Shown: positions 40,196 through 46,878, counted from the stretch's first letter. The stretch is 48,075 bases of DNA from JBASTI01 sp964374025 (GCA_964374025.1 CAYJWU010000003.1:1-48075); one strand, 5' to 3'. Numbers and translations: made by a program. Notes: a model not told the origin generated them from the letters alone.

Positions 40196-40266
40196 AGGCG
40201 ATGGGCGGAATTGAACCGCCGTACAGGGTTTTGCAGACCCTTGCCTAACCACTCGGCCACATCGCC
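40196..40266 (-). tRNA. tRNA-Cys (anticodon GCA)
   Basis: Intact cloverleaf: GGCGATG with CATCGCC, D-arm GGCCGAGTGGTTAGGC, anticodon arm AGGGT-CTGCAAA-ACCCT giving GCA, T-arm GGCGGTTCAATTCCGCC, and discriminator T (U73), as required for cysteinyl-tRNA synthetase. CCA not encoded. It lies between the GIY-YIG gene and the repeat-linked 3' half. Confidence 0.96.
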
Positions 40267-40508
40267 ATGTTATATTTCTTTTTCAATATCTCTTTTTGCT
40301 GATGCGCCTTGTAAAACTTCTCTCGCTTTACAGCCTCACTTCTCGAATTGTACGTCTCAAATCCTAGCAACTTCCATGGCCTATATGCTTTTGTTGATTT
40401 GACCTTTCCACTATTATGCAACGCAAGGCGTTTTTCTACATTTTCTGTTGAACCAACGTATAAATCATTGTTTTGTAGACTGAGCAAAAAGTAAACGAAA
40501 TGTTCCAT
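40245..40508 (-). CDS. GIY-YIG nuclease-domain protein (1)
   Basis: Protein of 87 residues of the UPF0213/YhbQ-like single-domain GIY-YIG group. FVYFLLSLQNNDLYVGST contains the GIY-YIG pair (VYF and YVG), then the Arg helix (NVEKRLALHNSGKV), STKAYRPWKLLGFETY and the conserved Glu-bearing RSEAVKREKFYK. Metal-dependent DNA cleavage is expected, but cellular roles are largely unknown. The last eight residues and the stop codon are read from the 5' part of the adjacent tRNA-Cys. It lies between two halves of another tRNA-Cys, so it is a candidate mobile gene. Confidence 0.85.
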   Translation of the reverse strand: MEHFVYFLLSLQNNDLYVGSTENVEKRLALHNSGKVKSTKAYRPWKLLGFETYNSRSEAVKREKFYKAHQQKEILKKKYNMAMWPSG

Positions 40509-40518
40509 AAGAGTTTTG

Positions 40519-40548
40519 TCTCGCTACGCGAGATCCCGCGTAGCGGGA
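40519..40548. repeat. 30-base double palindrome, copy 2
   Basis: TCCCG-CTACG-CGGGA followed by TCTCGC-GTA-GCGAGA, one base different from copy 1 (40149-40178). It sits exactly at the anticodon G34/C35 junction of the interrupted tRNA-Cys-like 5' half. Confidence 0.88.
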
Positions 40549-40582
40549 CAGACCTCTTGCCTAACCGCTCGGCCATCGCGCC
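40549..40582 (-). pseudogene. tRNA-Cys-like 5' half
   Basis: Begins GGCGCGA, then TGGCCGAGCGGTTAGGC and AAGAGGTCTG, aligning with the intact tRNA-Cys up to anticodon base G34, where the palindrome starts. It follows the DHH stop codon by one base. The 3' half at 40111-40148 would pair five of seven acceptor positions. Confidence 0.7.
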
Positions 40583-40583
40583 T

Positions 40584-41564
40584 TTATGCAATCTCCGCTG
40601 CGCATATTTTAACACGTTCTATGACATTTTTCAATGTATCATTTTGGACCTCAAATCCCGCGGCGTACTTATGCCCTCCACCTCCCAAGGCCCTAGCTAT
40701 TTGCGACACATCGACTCCTTTAAATGGTTCGCTTCTCAAACTGCCCCTGACAACTTTGGGAATGTGTTCTATAGCGAGCAGAGAAAAATTAACATTCGGA
40801 GGCATATTTATTATGTTCACAATACCCTCGTATATATCCAGGGACGAGCCCATATTGATAAAGTCATTATTTGTAATTGCGACATACGCCATTTTTATTT
40901 CCTCGTCATGCGAAATATTGCGAAGTATAGCCCCCCATGCGCGTAAAGTATCCGGCGATTTGTGAGAAAAAGTGTGCCTATGAAGCTTGGGGATAGACGC
41001 CCCATGCCTCAAAAGATCGCCCACAATATTAAGCGTATCTACCGAAGTATTTACATGCGTAAATCCCCCTGTATCTGTAAATATCCCGGTAAGAAGAGAG
41101 GTCGCGGTAAGCATTGATATCTTAAATCCAGAGCGTAACAAAAAACGGTACACAATTTCACAAGTGGAAGATGCCGCGGCGTCTATTATGAGTACATCCC
41201 CAATTTGGCGAAAAAATGGGTGATGGTCAAACGATATAAAAGCAGTCCCCTTTATTAAATCCTCGCTTACGCCAAGCCGTTCAAAATTTCCATAATCAAA
41301 ACCCAAAAAAAGATCGGGCTTGAACCCATCGCGGGGAATATCATGAACAATATTGTCGATATAAGGCAAAAAATTCAAATGCTCTGGTATGGGATCTTGC
41401 GAAAACATAACAACTCTTTTATCTTCGTATCGGCGCAATACGGAAAACATCGCAATCATAGACCCCAAAGCGTCGCCGTCGGGATGTTCGTGAACCGCGA
41501 GAACTATATCTTTTTTTTGTCGGATGAGGAGTAAGGCCTCGTCAAATTCTTTTGAGAATTTCAT
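40584..41564 (-). CDS. nrnA: DHH-family phosphoesterase (NrnA-like)
   Basis: Protein of 326 residues with DHH and DHHA1 domains. Active-site motifs: VHEHPDGDALGSMIAM, LGFDYGNFERLG, FISFDHHPFF (DHH-type) and the C-terminal GGGGHKYAAGFEVQ. The NrnA group degrades nanoRNA and dephosphorylates pAp; RecJ-like exonuclease action is less likely because of its size and missing OB domain. The ATG at 41564 lies within the end of rbfA, so it is translationally coupled. It is the last gene of the DUF4446-infB-rbfA group. Confidence 0.9.
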   Translation of the reverse strand: MKFSKEFDEALLLIRQKKDIVLAVHEHPDGDALGSMIAMFSVLRRYEDKRVVMFSQDPIPEHLNFLPYIDNIVHDIPRDGFKPDLFLGFDYGNFERLGVSEDLIKGTAFISFDHHPFFRQIGDVLIIDAAASSTCEIVYRFLLRSGFKISMLTATSLLTGIFTDTGGFTHVNTSVDTLNIVGDLLRHGASIPKLHRHTFSHKSPDTLRAWGAILRNISHDEEIKMAYVAITNNDFINMGSSLDIYEGIVNIINMPPNVNFSLLAIEHIPKVVRGSLRSEPFKGVDVSQIARALGGGGHKYAAGFEVQNDTLKNVIERVKICAAEIA

Positions 41565-41868
41565 CAATTTTTACGGCTTCTTGTTCCATGCGGTCTATAC
41601 GAAACCTGATTTTGGGAACAGGCCGCATGCGCAGCCGTTTATTGAGGGTCTGCTGAATAAGATATACATTCTTATTGAGTTCTGCCGCGACGCCTGCGGA
41701 TGCCTCGTCGGGAATAGTCAAAAAATAAACATCGGCATAGTGAAGGTCGCTTGACACTTCAACTCTGGTAAAAGTAACAAAAGTATTTGGGGTCTCTATT
41801 TCCCGGGATACAATGACGGCAAGCTCTTTTTTTATAACTTCGTTTACGCGCTCAATCCTCTTGGTCAT
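41542..41868 (-). CDS. rbfA: Ribosome-binding factor A
   Basis: Protein of 108 residues that binds the free 30S subunit near helix 1 of 16S rRNA and helps late maturation. KH-like fold with RIERVNEVIKKELAVIVSRE at the start, FVTFTRVEVSSDLHYADVYF in the middle and LRMRPVPKIRFRIDRMEQ towards the end. Length is normal. The ATG overlaps the infB stop (ATGA), and the 3' end overlaps the DHH gene. Confidence 0.95.
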   Translation of the reverse strand: MTKRIERVNEVIKKELAVIVSREIETPNTFVTFTRVEVSSDLHYADVYFLTIPDEASAGVAAELNKNVYLIQQTLNKRLRMRPVPKIRFRIDRMEQEAVKIDEILKRI

Positions 41869-43376
41869 AGTTTTATGCTTCTACTCTGAACCTCGTATGC
41901 CTCCAATGTATCTCCGACTTGAATTTTGACGGAACCGTCAAAAAGAACGCCGCACTCTTGGCCTTTTTCAACGCTCCCGACTGCCTTGTCTTGAATTTTT
42001 AATTGCGCGACTTTACCCTCGCCAAGCATCTCCTCGTTCCTCGCCACACGGGCTCTAGCGCCTCTTTTTATATCCCCCTCTATCACATGTCCTCCCACAA
42101 TCATCCTTGACTTCTCGGTTCTAAAAATAGCAAGCACTTTCAGAGTTCCAAGAACTATCTCTTCTGTCTCTCCGCTTAAAAGCTCGCTTATCTTCGCCCT
42201 GACTTTTTCAACTAGTTCATAAATAATATCGCTCAATACGATTTCTACTTTCATCTGACGCGCGAACGATTCTACGGATTGATTTACTTTTGTGCGAAAA
42301 CCGACAATTACCGCGTTTGCGCCAGCCGCGAGCTTTATATCAGACTCCACAATCTCTCCTACGCTCTGGCTCAAAACCCTAAGCGATATATTTTCATTCT
42401 TGATGCCGCGCAATACTTCGCGCACTGCCTCGAGCGTTCCCCCCACGTCCGCTTTAAGCACTATATTCAATACCTTTACGCCATCCTGTGTCTCTACAAC
42501 TTCACTCACCTCTCCGTATTTTTTTTGCTTTTCTTCAGTTATTTTTTTTGCTTCCTCCATGCTGTCCGCTACCAAAAATCGCTCTCCGACCAAAGGCACT
42601 TCGCCAAGACCAACAACAAAAGCCGGGGATCCAGACCCTATCGCGTTCTGCCTATTCCCCAAAAAATCTTCCAGCTCCTTCACCTTCCCAAATGTTGAAG
42701 AAAGCGATATAACATCATTTGTTTTTAAAACTCCTTCCTTCACAAGCAATGTCGCGGTGGGGCCGCGCTTATGATTAAGTTCCGCCTCAATAACAACACC
42801 GCCTGCTTTCGCCCCTATGTCAACTTTAAGCTCCTCAATTTCCGCAACAAGGTTGATGATTTCAAGCAAAGAATCTATTCCCTGGCCAGTTTTGCTGGAC
42901 ACCTCTACGCTCGGTACTTTGCCCTTGAATTCCTCTACGACAATCTGCTCTGAAAGGAGCTGATTTTTAACTTTCATAGGATCCGCGTTTGGCTTATCTA
43001 TTTTTGAGATCGCGACTACGATCGGAATTCCCGCTTGTTTTATATGATCCAGCGCCTCTTTTGTCTGGGGCATTACTCCATCGTCCGCCGCGATTACAAG
43101 AATCGCGATATCCGCGACTTTCGCCCCCCTTGAGCGCATCGCGTAAAACGCCTCGTGCCCGGGGGTGTCAATAAAGGTGATTTTCTTGCCTTGGTGCTCT
43201 ACCGAATAGGCACCCGTGTGTTGAGTGATGCCGCCCGATTCGCCTTCTGCTACCTTCGTCTTTCTAATGTAATCAAGCAGTGTAGTTTTTCCATGGTCAA
43301 CATGCCCCATGATGACTACAACTGGGGGCCGGGTTTCTAAACTTGTGCTATTTTTTTGTTTTTTGTTACTCGCCAT
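41865..43376 (-). CDS. infB: Translation initiation factor IF-2, short form
   Basis: GTPase of 503 residues that delivers fMet-tRNA to the 30S subunit. G1 is GHVDHGKTTLLD, G3 is DTPGHEAF and G4 is SKIDKPN; domains II-IV follow. Nearly no N-terminal domain precedes the G domain (only about 15 residues), as in other reduced bacteria. The start at 43376 (MASNKKQKNS) overlaps the DUF4446 stop; longer in-frame readings run back through that gene and are rejected. Normal order with rbfA downstream. Confidence 0.97.
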   Translation of the reverse strand: MASNKKQKNSTSLETRPPVVVIMGHVDHGKTTLLDYIRKTKVAEGESGGITQHTGAYSVEHQGKKITFIDTPGHEAFYAMRSRGAKVADIAILVIAADDGVMPQTKEALDHIKQAGIPIVVAISKIDKPNADPMKVKNQLLSEQIVVEEFKGKVPSVEVSSKTGQGIDSLLEIINLVAEIEELKVDIGAKAGGVVIEAELNHKRGPTATLLVKEGVLKTNDVISLSSTFGKVKELEDFLGNRQNAIGSGSPAFVVGLGEVPLVGERFLVADSMEEAKKITEEKQKKYGEVSEVVETQDGVKVLNIVLKADVGGTLEAVREVLRGIKNENISLRVLSQSVGEIVESDIKLAAGANAVIVGFRTKVNQSVESFARQMKVEIVLSDIIYELVEKVRAKISELLSGETEEIVLGTLKVLAIFRTEKSRMIVGGHVIEGDIKRGARARVARNEEMLGEGKVAQLKIQDKAVGSVEKGQECGVLFDGSVKIQVGDTLEAYEVQSRSIKL

Positions 43377-43836
43377 AAGCTTTTTTAAGCGCCTCCTCTT
43401 CCTCTTCCGTAAGATGATATTTAGAGCTTCCCTTGATAATGGGTTTTGCGTACACGCGAGTACCTTCCCCGGAATGCAGGGATGACACCACAACTCCGCT
43501 ATCGCTATAATCCAGCATCGCGATAGAAAAACTCTGATCTCCTCCAATATCGCGAAACGGATTAAATCTTATAACTCCTACCTTATGAACGCTTTTGCGC
43601 GAAATTCCCTCTATCCACTTCATGTTCAAGGCCAAGTTCTTGATATCTTCCTCGCTCTTCCTTAACTTCCCCATCTCATACTCAAGCACTTTCTCTATGG
43701 ACTTTCCATTTTTGCCGTTAAAAAATCCCGTAATTCTCTTATTTGTTTTCCAAATAAAAAATATCATCGCTCCTTCTAAAACAAAAAGCAGAAGCACTGC
43801 CCCGAATATCAAATTTTGCCCTGAAAAGTTCTCCAT
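43366..43836 (-). CDS. DUF4446 protein
   Basis: Protein of 156 residues: one N-terminal TM helix (IFGAVLLLFVLEGAMIFFIW), a coiled-coil-prone segment, and the DUF4446 core VHKVGVIRFNPFRDIGGDQS with FSIAMLDYSDSGVVVSSLHS and RVYAKPIIKGSS. The family is widespread in Firmicutes and CPR without known biochemistry. Position as first gene of the infB operon is shared by other CPR genomes as far as I recall. It has a short gap (75 nt) to repeat A1. Confidence 0.87.
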   Translation of the reverse strand: MENFSGQNLIFGAVLLLFVLEGAMIFFIWKTNKRITGFFNGKNGKSIEKVLEYEMGKLRKSEEDIKNLALNMKWIEGISRKSVHKVGVIRFNPFRDIGGDQSFSIAMLDYSDSGVVVSSLHSGEGTRVYAKPIIKGSSKYHLTEEEEEALKKAYGE

Positions 43837-43911
43837 ACCCTATAATGCAATTACCTTTAAACATATCACAGTTTTTCAACAATAAAAAGCCCAGAAAGGT
43901 TTCCGGACCGT

Positions 43912-44005
43912 TGGCGCCCCGCACCAGAGATTGCTACGCAATCACGATGCGGGGCAGCCCCGAACCGCAAAATGCCCGCGAGGGCATTTTTCTGGTTCGG
44001 GGCGG
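43912..44005. repeat. Repeat A, copy 1 (94 bp), abutting tRNA-Ser
   Basis: Two adjacent hairpins, each closed by GCCCC/GGGGC: the first contains GATTGC-TACG-CAATC, the second GCCCCGAACC with AAAATGCCC-GCGA-GGGCATTTT. Copy 2 is at 46674-46767 with one base change. The right edge overlaps the tRNA-Ser 3' end by about three bases. Confidence 0.92.
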
Positions 44006-44085
44006 TGGGTGCAGGAGTCGAACCTGCAAGGGATTTCTCCCCCCAGTTTTCAAGACTGGTGCCTTACCATTCGGCGCAACCCACC
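44003..44085 (-). tRNA. tRNA-Ser (anticodon UGA)
   Basis: Minus strand: GGTGGGT with ACCCACC, discriminator G, D-arm GCGCCGAATGGTAAGGC, anticodon arm CCAGT-CTTGAAA-ACTGG giving UGA, long variable arm GGGGAGAAATCCC, and T-arm GCAGGTTCGACTCCTGC. The long arm and G73 fit Ser. Repeat A1 follows directly at the 3' end. Confidence 0.95.
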
Positions 44086-44109
44086 GTTTTGCCTTTCCAA
44101 AATACAGTA

Positions 44110-44370
44110 TTACGAGTAGAGCTCACTATGCGTACCGAGTCTCACGAACCAATACTCATCTGTGCCTACTCGTTTAAACACTGCGCGCAGATTTCCGCTT
44201 ATGCTGATACTACGGTACCCCGTATATTTTCCTTCAAGCGCATGATTTTCCAGAATGGGATGCAAAGAATCTTCTCGGAACAACCCGATCCGTTCCCAAA
44301 CTCTTTTTTGTTCGTTCTTTTTGAGCCGTTTGTATCGCTTTTCAAAATCCCTATGAAAGTATAATTTCAT
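44110..44370 (-). CDS. RelE/YafQ-like toxin
   Basis: Basic protein of 86 residues: MKLYFHRDFEKRYKRLKKNEQ, a helical pair, HALEGKYTGYRSISISGNLRAVFKRV (core strands) and the C-terminal VRLGTHSELYS, which carries the His-containing end seen in YafQ-type mRNA interferases. The cognate antitoxin gene overlaps by four nt upstream. Expected to cleave mRNA in the ribosome. It differs in sequence from the toxin at 1903-2148. Confidence 0.83.
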   Translation of the reverse strand: MKLYFHRDFEKRYKRLKKNEQKRVWERIGLFREDSLHPILENHALEGKYTGYRSISISGNLRAVFKRVGTDEYWFVRLGTHSELYS

Positions 44371-44642
44371 AGGGAAGCAAAATACTTGTCCAGCTCCTTC
44401 TTGGACGAAAGGGGTCCAGAAAAATTTTTTCGTTGTGCAACATCCTTCTCGGCCCCCCCCAAGAACCTCTCGAGCTCCCGTGACATATGAGGGGCAATAC
44501 TCAAGTGTATTTCCTTATTCCGCACAAACTGCCTTAGGTAGACATTAATAACCGTGCTCAAAGAAAGACCCAACTCTTCCGCTACCCTCTGGGCATGCCT
44601 TTTCACGTCCTTATCTGTTTTAATGTTAATAATTGTCTTCAT
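44367..44642 (-). CDS. RelB/DinJ-like antitoxin
   Basis: Protein of 91 residues with a ribbon-helix-helix N-terminus (TIINIKTDKDVKRHAQRVAE then LGLSLSTVINVYLRQFV), the DinJ pattern for dimer formation and operator binding, and a C-terminal toxin-binding arm. The ATG lies six bases after a TATACT box, so the mRNA is probably leaderless, which is unusual for TA operons. The upstream TTGACA makes the promoter strong unless bound by antitoxin. Confidence 0.85.
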   Translation of the reverse strand: MKTIINIKTDKDVKRHAQRVAEELGLSLSTVINVYLRQFVRNKEIHLSIAPHMSRELERFLGGAEKDVAQRKNFSGPLSSKKELDKYFASL

Positions 44643-44648
44643 ACCTAA

Positions 44649-44677
44649 AGTATATACAACGGTTAAATCATTGTCAA
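44649..44677 (-). promoter_or_regulatory. Promoter of RelBE-like pair, leaderless
   Basis: Minus strand TTGACA (44677-44672), 17-base spacer, TATACT (44654-44649), and only six bases before the ATG at 44642. Predicted start is at or within one base of the start codon. Confidence 0.8.
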
Positions 44678-44693
44678 CGGCTAAAAATCAAGT

Positions 44694-44714
44694 AAAAAAA
44701 CCGTCCTTACGGAC
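44694..44714 (-). terminator. Terminator of the 90-residue protein gene
   Basis: Minus strand ACCGTCC-GTAA-GGACGGT followed by seven T. The stem includes the stop region of the gene ending at 44707. Confidence 0.85.
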
Positions 44715-44979
44715 GGTTGTGGTTCTTCATCTCCTCTATGGTGTATAATCCAACTCTCCAAAGACAGCCCTGAATAAAGCCAAGCCATCTGAAAACTTTC
44801 TCCATCCTGCCTTCTTGTATGAAAACTTCCATTTCATCCAGCATTCCGTGGCAATGAGCAAGGAAATCTCTATCGGACGTTGGAAATGAATTATGTAAGC
44901 TTTGTTTCTTCGGAACGCCCATTTCCTCAAACTTCTTTCTGTAAATAGCCGAAACTTCTCCGACTTTGTCTGCGGTCAT
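44707..44979 (-). CDS. Conserved-looking small protein, 90 residues
   Basis: Soluble helical protein with HCHGMLDEMEVFIQEGRMEK and FRWLGFIQGCLWRVGLYTIE followed by a short tail MKNHNRP. I recall closely similar proteins in many CPR genomes but cannot check that here. The gene is a complete single-gene unit: promoter TCGACA-N17-TATAAC at 45004-45032, GGGAGG SD immediately upstream of the ATG, and a terminator. The Cys and His residues (HCH, GCLW) could bind metal, a guess only. Function unknown. Confidence 0.75.
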   Translation of the reverse strand: MTADKVGEVSAIYRKKFEEMGVPKKQSLHNSFPTSDRDFLAHCHGMLDEMEVFIQEGRMEKVFRWLGFIQGCLWRVGLYTIEEMKNHNRP

Positions 44980-45003
44980 CGTAACCTCCCTTCTTTCTTT
45001 CTG

Positions 45004-45032
45004 GTTATAGGCGGTGAGAAAAAATGTGTCGA
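45004..45032 (-). promoter_or_regulatory. Promoter of the 90-residue protein gene
   Basis: Minus strand TCGACA (45032-45027), 17-base spacer, TATAAC (45009-45004). It leaves a short leader containing GGGAGG before the ATG at 44979. Confidence 0.65.
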
Positions 45033-45330
45033 GAGCAAGATGAGTTTGAGCTGTGAATAACCGTGGAATATTCGAAGTTGAAGGATTCGGGGAGTCATCC
45101 GACCTATCACCCGGTCGAATGACCGGGCCCCGCCCAGTCGCATGACTGGGCGAACTTGTGCGAAGAGTAGTGGACGATGTTAGAACCTATTGGCAGACTA
45201 CTACTGAACGATTCTTTATCCCTAGCTTATCGTTAAACTCTGTGAAGATCAATTAAATAAGCTACCCCACCCCGCTACTCACTATTGTTTGGGAACAAAA
45301 AATTCCCCTATTGACGGTTTTCGGTGGAAC
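45033..45330. other. Gene-free stretch with tandem palindromes
   Basis: No convincing gene. Contains CCCGGTC-GAAT-GACCGGG (45110-45127) directly followed by CGCCCAGTC-GCAT-GACTGGGCG (45131-45152), and TAGCTTAT facing ATAAGCTA near 45221-45267. The tandem hairpins resemble the other double palindromes in this window in layout but not in sequence. It lies downstream of the gene at 45331 and could be its 3' region. Confidence 0.6.
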
Positions 45331-45783
45331 TTAACTTTTTATTGACAATCGCTCCACTCCATATTTCTCAAACTCCTGGGCCCATTTTTCGTAAAGGTCA
45401 TGAATCCGATAGGGCAGCCAGCCGCCTTTTTCTTCAATCTCCCCCTCCTCTTCTTTAGTCATTGTGCGCTCAAAATCCCGCTTGCCAAGCCGCGTTTCAA
45501 GTTCGTGCCAAAATGTTTCATTATCGTAATCATCCATAACTATCTGCATTTTTTCTGAAAAAGCATCACTCGGAATAGTTTTACCCATAAATTTTTCCGT
45601 TAACTCGGGGCACCCAAAATCTTGAGCAAAATTGAATAGATAATCACTCAATGAATCAATTTCATCGCTTTGTTTTTTGTAATCATCAGAAACGGCATCG
45701 CCCAAAATTCCGTAAACACTTGACGCAATCTCCGCCATCCTCACCAAATTTTTATATTGTTCTTCTGTTAAATTGATGTTCAT
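45331..45783 (-). CDS. Acidic soluble protein of unknown function
   Basis: Protein of 150 residues, acidic and predicted mostly helical: LTEEQYKNLVRMAEIASSVYG at the start, a middle DYLFNFAQDFGCPELTEKFM, and FWHELETRLGKRDFERTMT towards the end. No family recognised. It may be a small regulatory or dormancy-related protein, but the sequence gives no direct evidence. Repeat B1 lies 25 nt upstream of the ATG and may have displaced or supplied its promoter. Confidence 0.6.
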   Translation of the reverse strand: MNINLTEEQYKNLVRMAEIASSVYGILGDAVSDDYKKQSDEIDSLSDYLFNFAQDFGCPELTEKFMGKTIPSDAFSEKMQIVMDDYDNETFWHELETRLGKRDFERTMTKEEEGEIEEKGGWLPYRIHDLYEKWAQEFEKYGVERLSIKS

Positions 45784-45807
45784 ATCAAAAATTTTCTTTG
45801 AACGAAA

Positions 45808-45900
45808 GCGGGCTATCTAGGTCTAGTACCTACAAGTATAGGGTATTTAAGGGGTTTTGGGAAGGTTTTTCCCGAAGGCGGTTTAAGGCATCTAGATCTA
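45808..45900. repeat. Repeat B, copy 1 (about 93 bp)
   Basis: Starts GCGGGCTATCTAGGTCTAGTACC, with internal AAGGGGTTTTGGGAAGGTTTT and ending GGCATCTAGATCTA. Copy 2 at 46764-46855 matches over the whole length with scattered substitutions. The ends carry partly inverted CTAG-containing motifs. Confidence 0.88.
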
Positions 45901-45913
45901 CATCGGGAATCAA

Positions 45914-46408
45914 TTAACTTGGACAAGTATTTAGCCCCTGCTTCTGCAAGTATTTTTGATGATATTCTTCTGCCTTACAAAAAGTAGAGGCTGATGTAAT
46001 TTCGGTTACTATTCTGTCTTTAAATTCTCCGGTCTTTTCTAAATTTTCCTTTGATTTTCTGGCGAAAATTTCTTGTTCTGCATTATGAAAAAAGATGGCT
46101 GAACGATATTGGTTGCCGATATCGGGGCCCTGTCTGTCTAGAGTTGTAGAATTGTGGCTCTTCCAAAATGTCTCCAATAACTCCTCATAAGAAATCTTAG
46201 AAGGGTCGTAATTTAATTGCACAACTTCTGCGTGTCCTGTTTTTCCGGCGCATACGTCTTTGTATGTAGGATCCTCTATAGTTCCGCCCATAAATCCGAC
46301 TGCTGTTGATTTAACACCTTTTAGTTTTCGAAAAACTTCCTCTGAGTGCCAAAAACAGCCCAAACCAAATGTAGCTACTTGTAATTTACTGTCTGTTTTA
46401 TTGCGCAT
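45914..46408 (-). CDS. msrA: Peptide methionine sulfoxide reductase A
   Basis: Enzyme of 164 residues that reduces the S epimer of methionine sulfoxide. Active-site motif FGLGCFWHSEEVFRKLKG, followed by GFMGGTIEDPTYKDVC, HAEVVQLNYDPSKISYEELL, FWKSHNSTTLDRQGPDIGNQYRS (read as consecutive parts) and the C-terminal AEEYHQKYL. The catalytic Cys is present; the usual second position after GCFW is His rather than Cys/Gly, a modest variant. It lies between repeats B1 and B2 together with a GIY-YIG gene two nt upstream. Confidence 0.93.
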   Translation of the reverse strand: MRNKTDSKLQVATFGLGCFWHSEEVFRKLKGVKSTAVGFMGGTIEDPTYKDVCAGKTGHAEVVQLNYDPSKISYEELLETFWKSHNSTTLDRQGPDIGNQYRSAIFFHNAEQEIFARKSKENLEKTGEFKDRIVTEITSASTFCKAEEYHQKYLQKQGLNTCPS

Positions 46409-46410
46409 AG

Positions 46411-46665
46411 TTACTTTAGCGAATCTTGAAGCATTAATTTTAAAGCTTTTCTGCCTTTGGTGGTTTTGAAATATTGTTCACGTCTTTTTGCGTCTTTTTT
46501 GCTAATGTATGCTTCATAAAAAATCAACTTCCAAGGACGATAGGGTTTTGTAGATTGGACTAAACCTTTATTATGTTTTTCAAACCTAGACTTCAAATCA
46601 GTTGTATATCCAACATAAGTTTGTTCTTTATCTTTTCTGCTATGCAAATAATATACGTAATACAT
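46411..46665 (-). CDS. GIY-YIG nuclease-domain protein (2)
   Basis: Protein of 84 residues from the ATG at 46665: YYVYYLHSRKDKEQTYVGYT carries the GIY-YIG pair, LKSRFEKHNKG the Arg, STKPYRPWKLIFYEAYISKK the middle strand and AKRREQYFK the Glu helix. It aligns with GIY-YIG protein 1 (40245-40508), sharing STKxYRPWKL, so they are paralogues. An upstream in-frame start adds seven residues encoded by repeat A2, so the shorter start is preferred. It is two nt before msrA. Confidence 0.87.
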   Translation of the reverse strand: MYYVYYLHSRKDKEQTYVGYTTDLKSRFEKHNKGLVQSTKPYRPWKLIFYEAYISKKDAKRREQYFKTTKGRKALKLMLQDSLK

Positions 46666-46673
46666 GGTTCTTG

Positions 46674-46767
46674 TGGCGCCCCGCACCAGAGATTGCTACG
46701 CAATCACGATGCGGGGTAGCCCCGAACCGCAAAATGCCCGCGAGGGCATTTTTCTGGTTCGGGGCGG
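46674..46767. repeat. Repeat A, copy 2 (94 bp)
   Basis: Near-identical to copy 1 (43912-44005); C to T at one position in the middle. Lies directly upstream of the second GIY-YIG gene and runs into repeat B2 with only a few shared bases. Confidence 0.92.
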
Positions 46768-46855
46768 GCTATCTAGGTCTAGTACCTCCCAGTATAGGAC
46801 AGTTGAGGGGTTTTTGGAAGGTTTTCGCCGGAGGCGATTTGAGGCATCTAGGTCG
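46764..46855. repeat. Repeat B, copy 2 (about 92 bp)
   Basis: Matches copy 1 from GCGGGCTATCTAGGTCTAGTACC to GGCATCTAGGT. It abuts repeat A2, so B1-msrA-GIY-YIG-A2-B2 forms a cassette bracketed by direct repeats. Confidence 0.88.
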
Positions 46856-46878
46856 CACCCAAAAACTGAAAATGAGAC

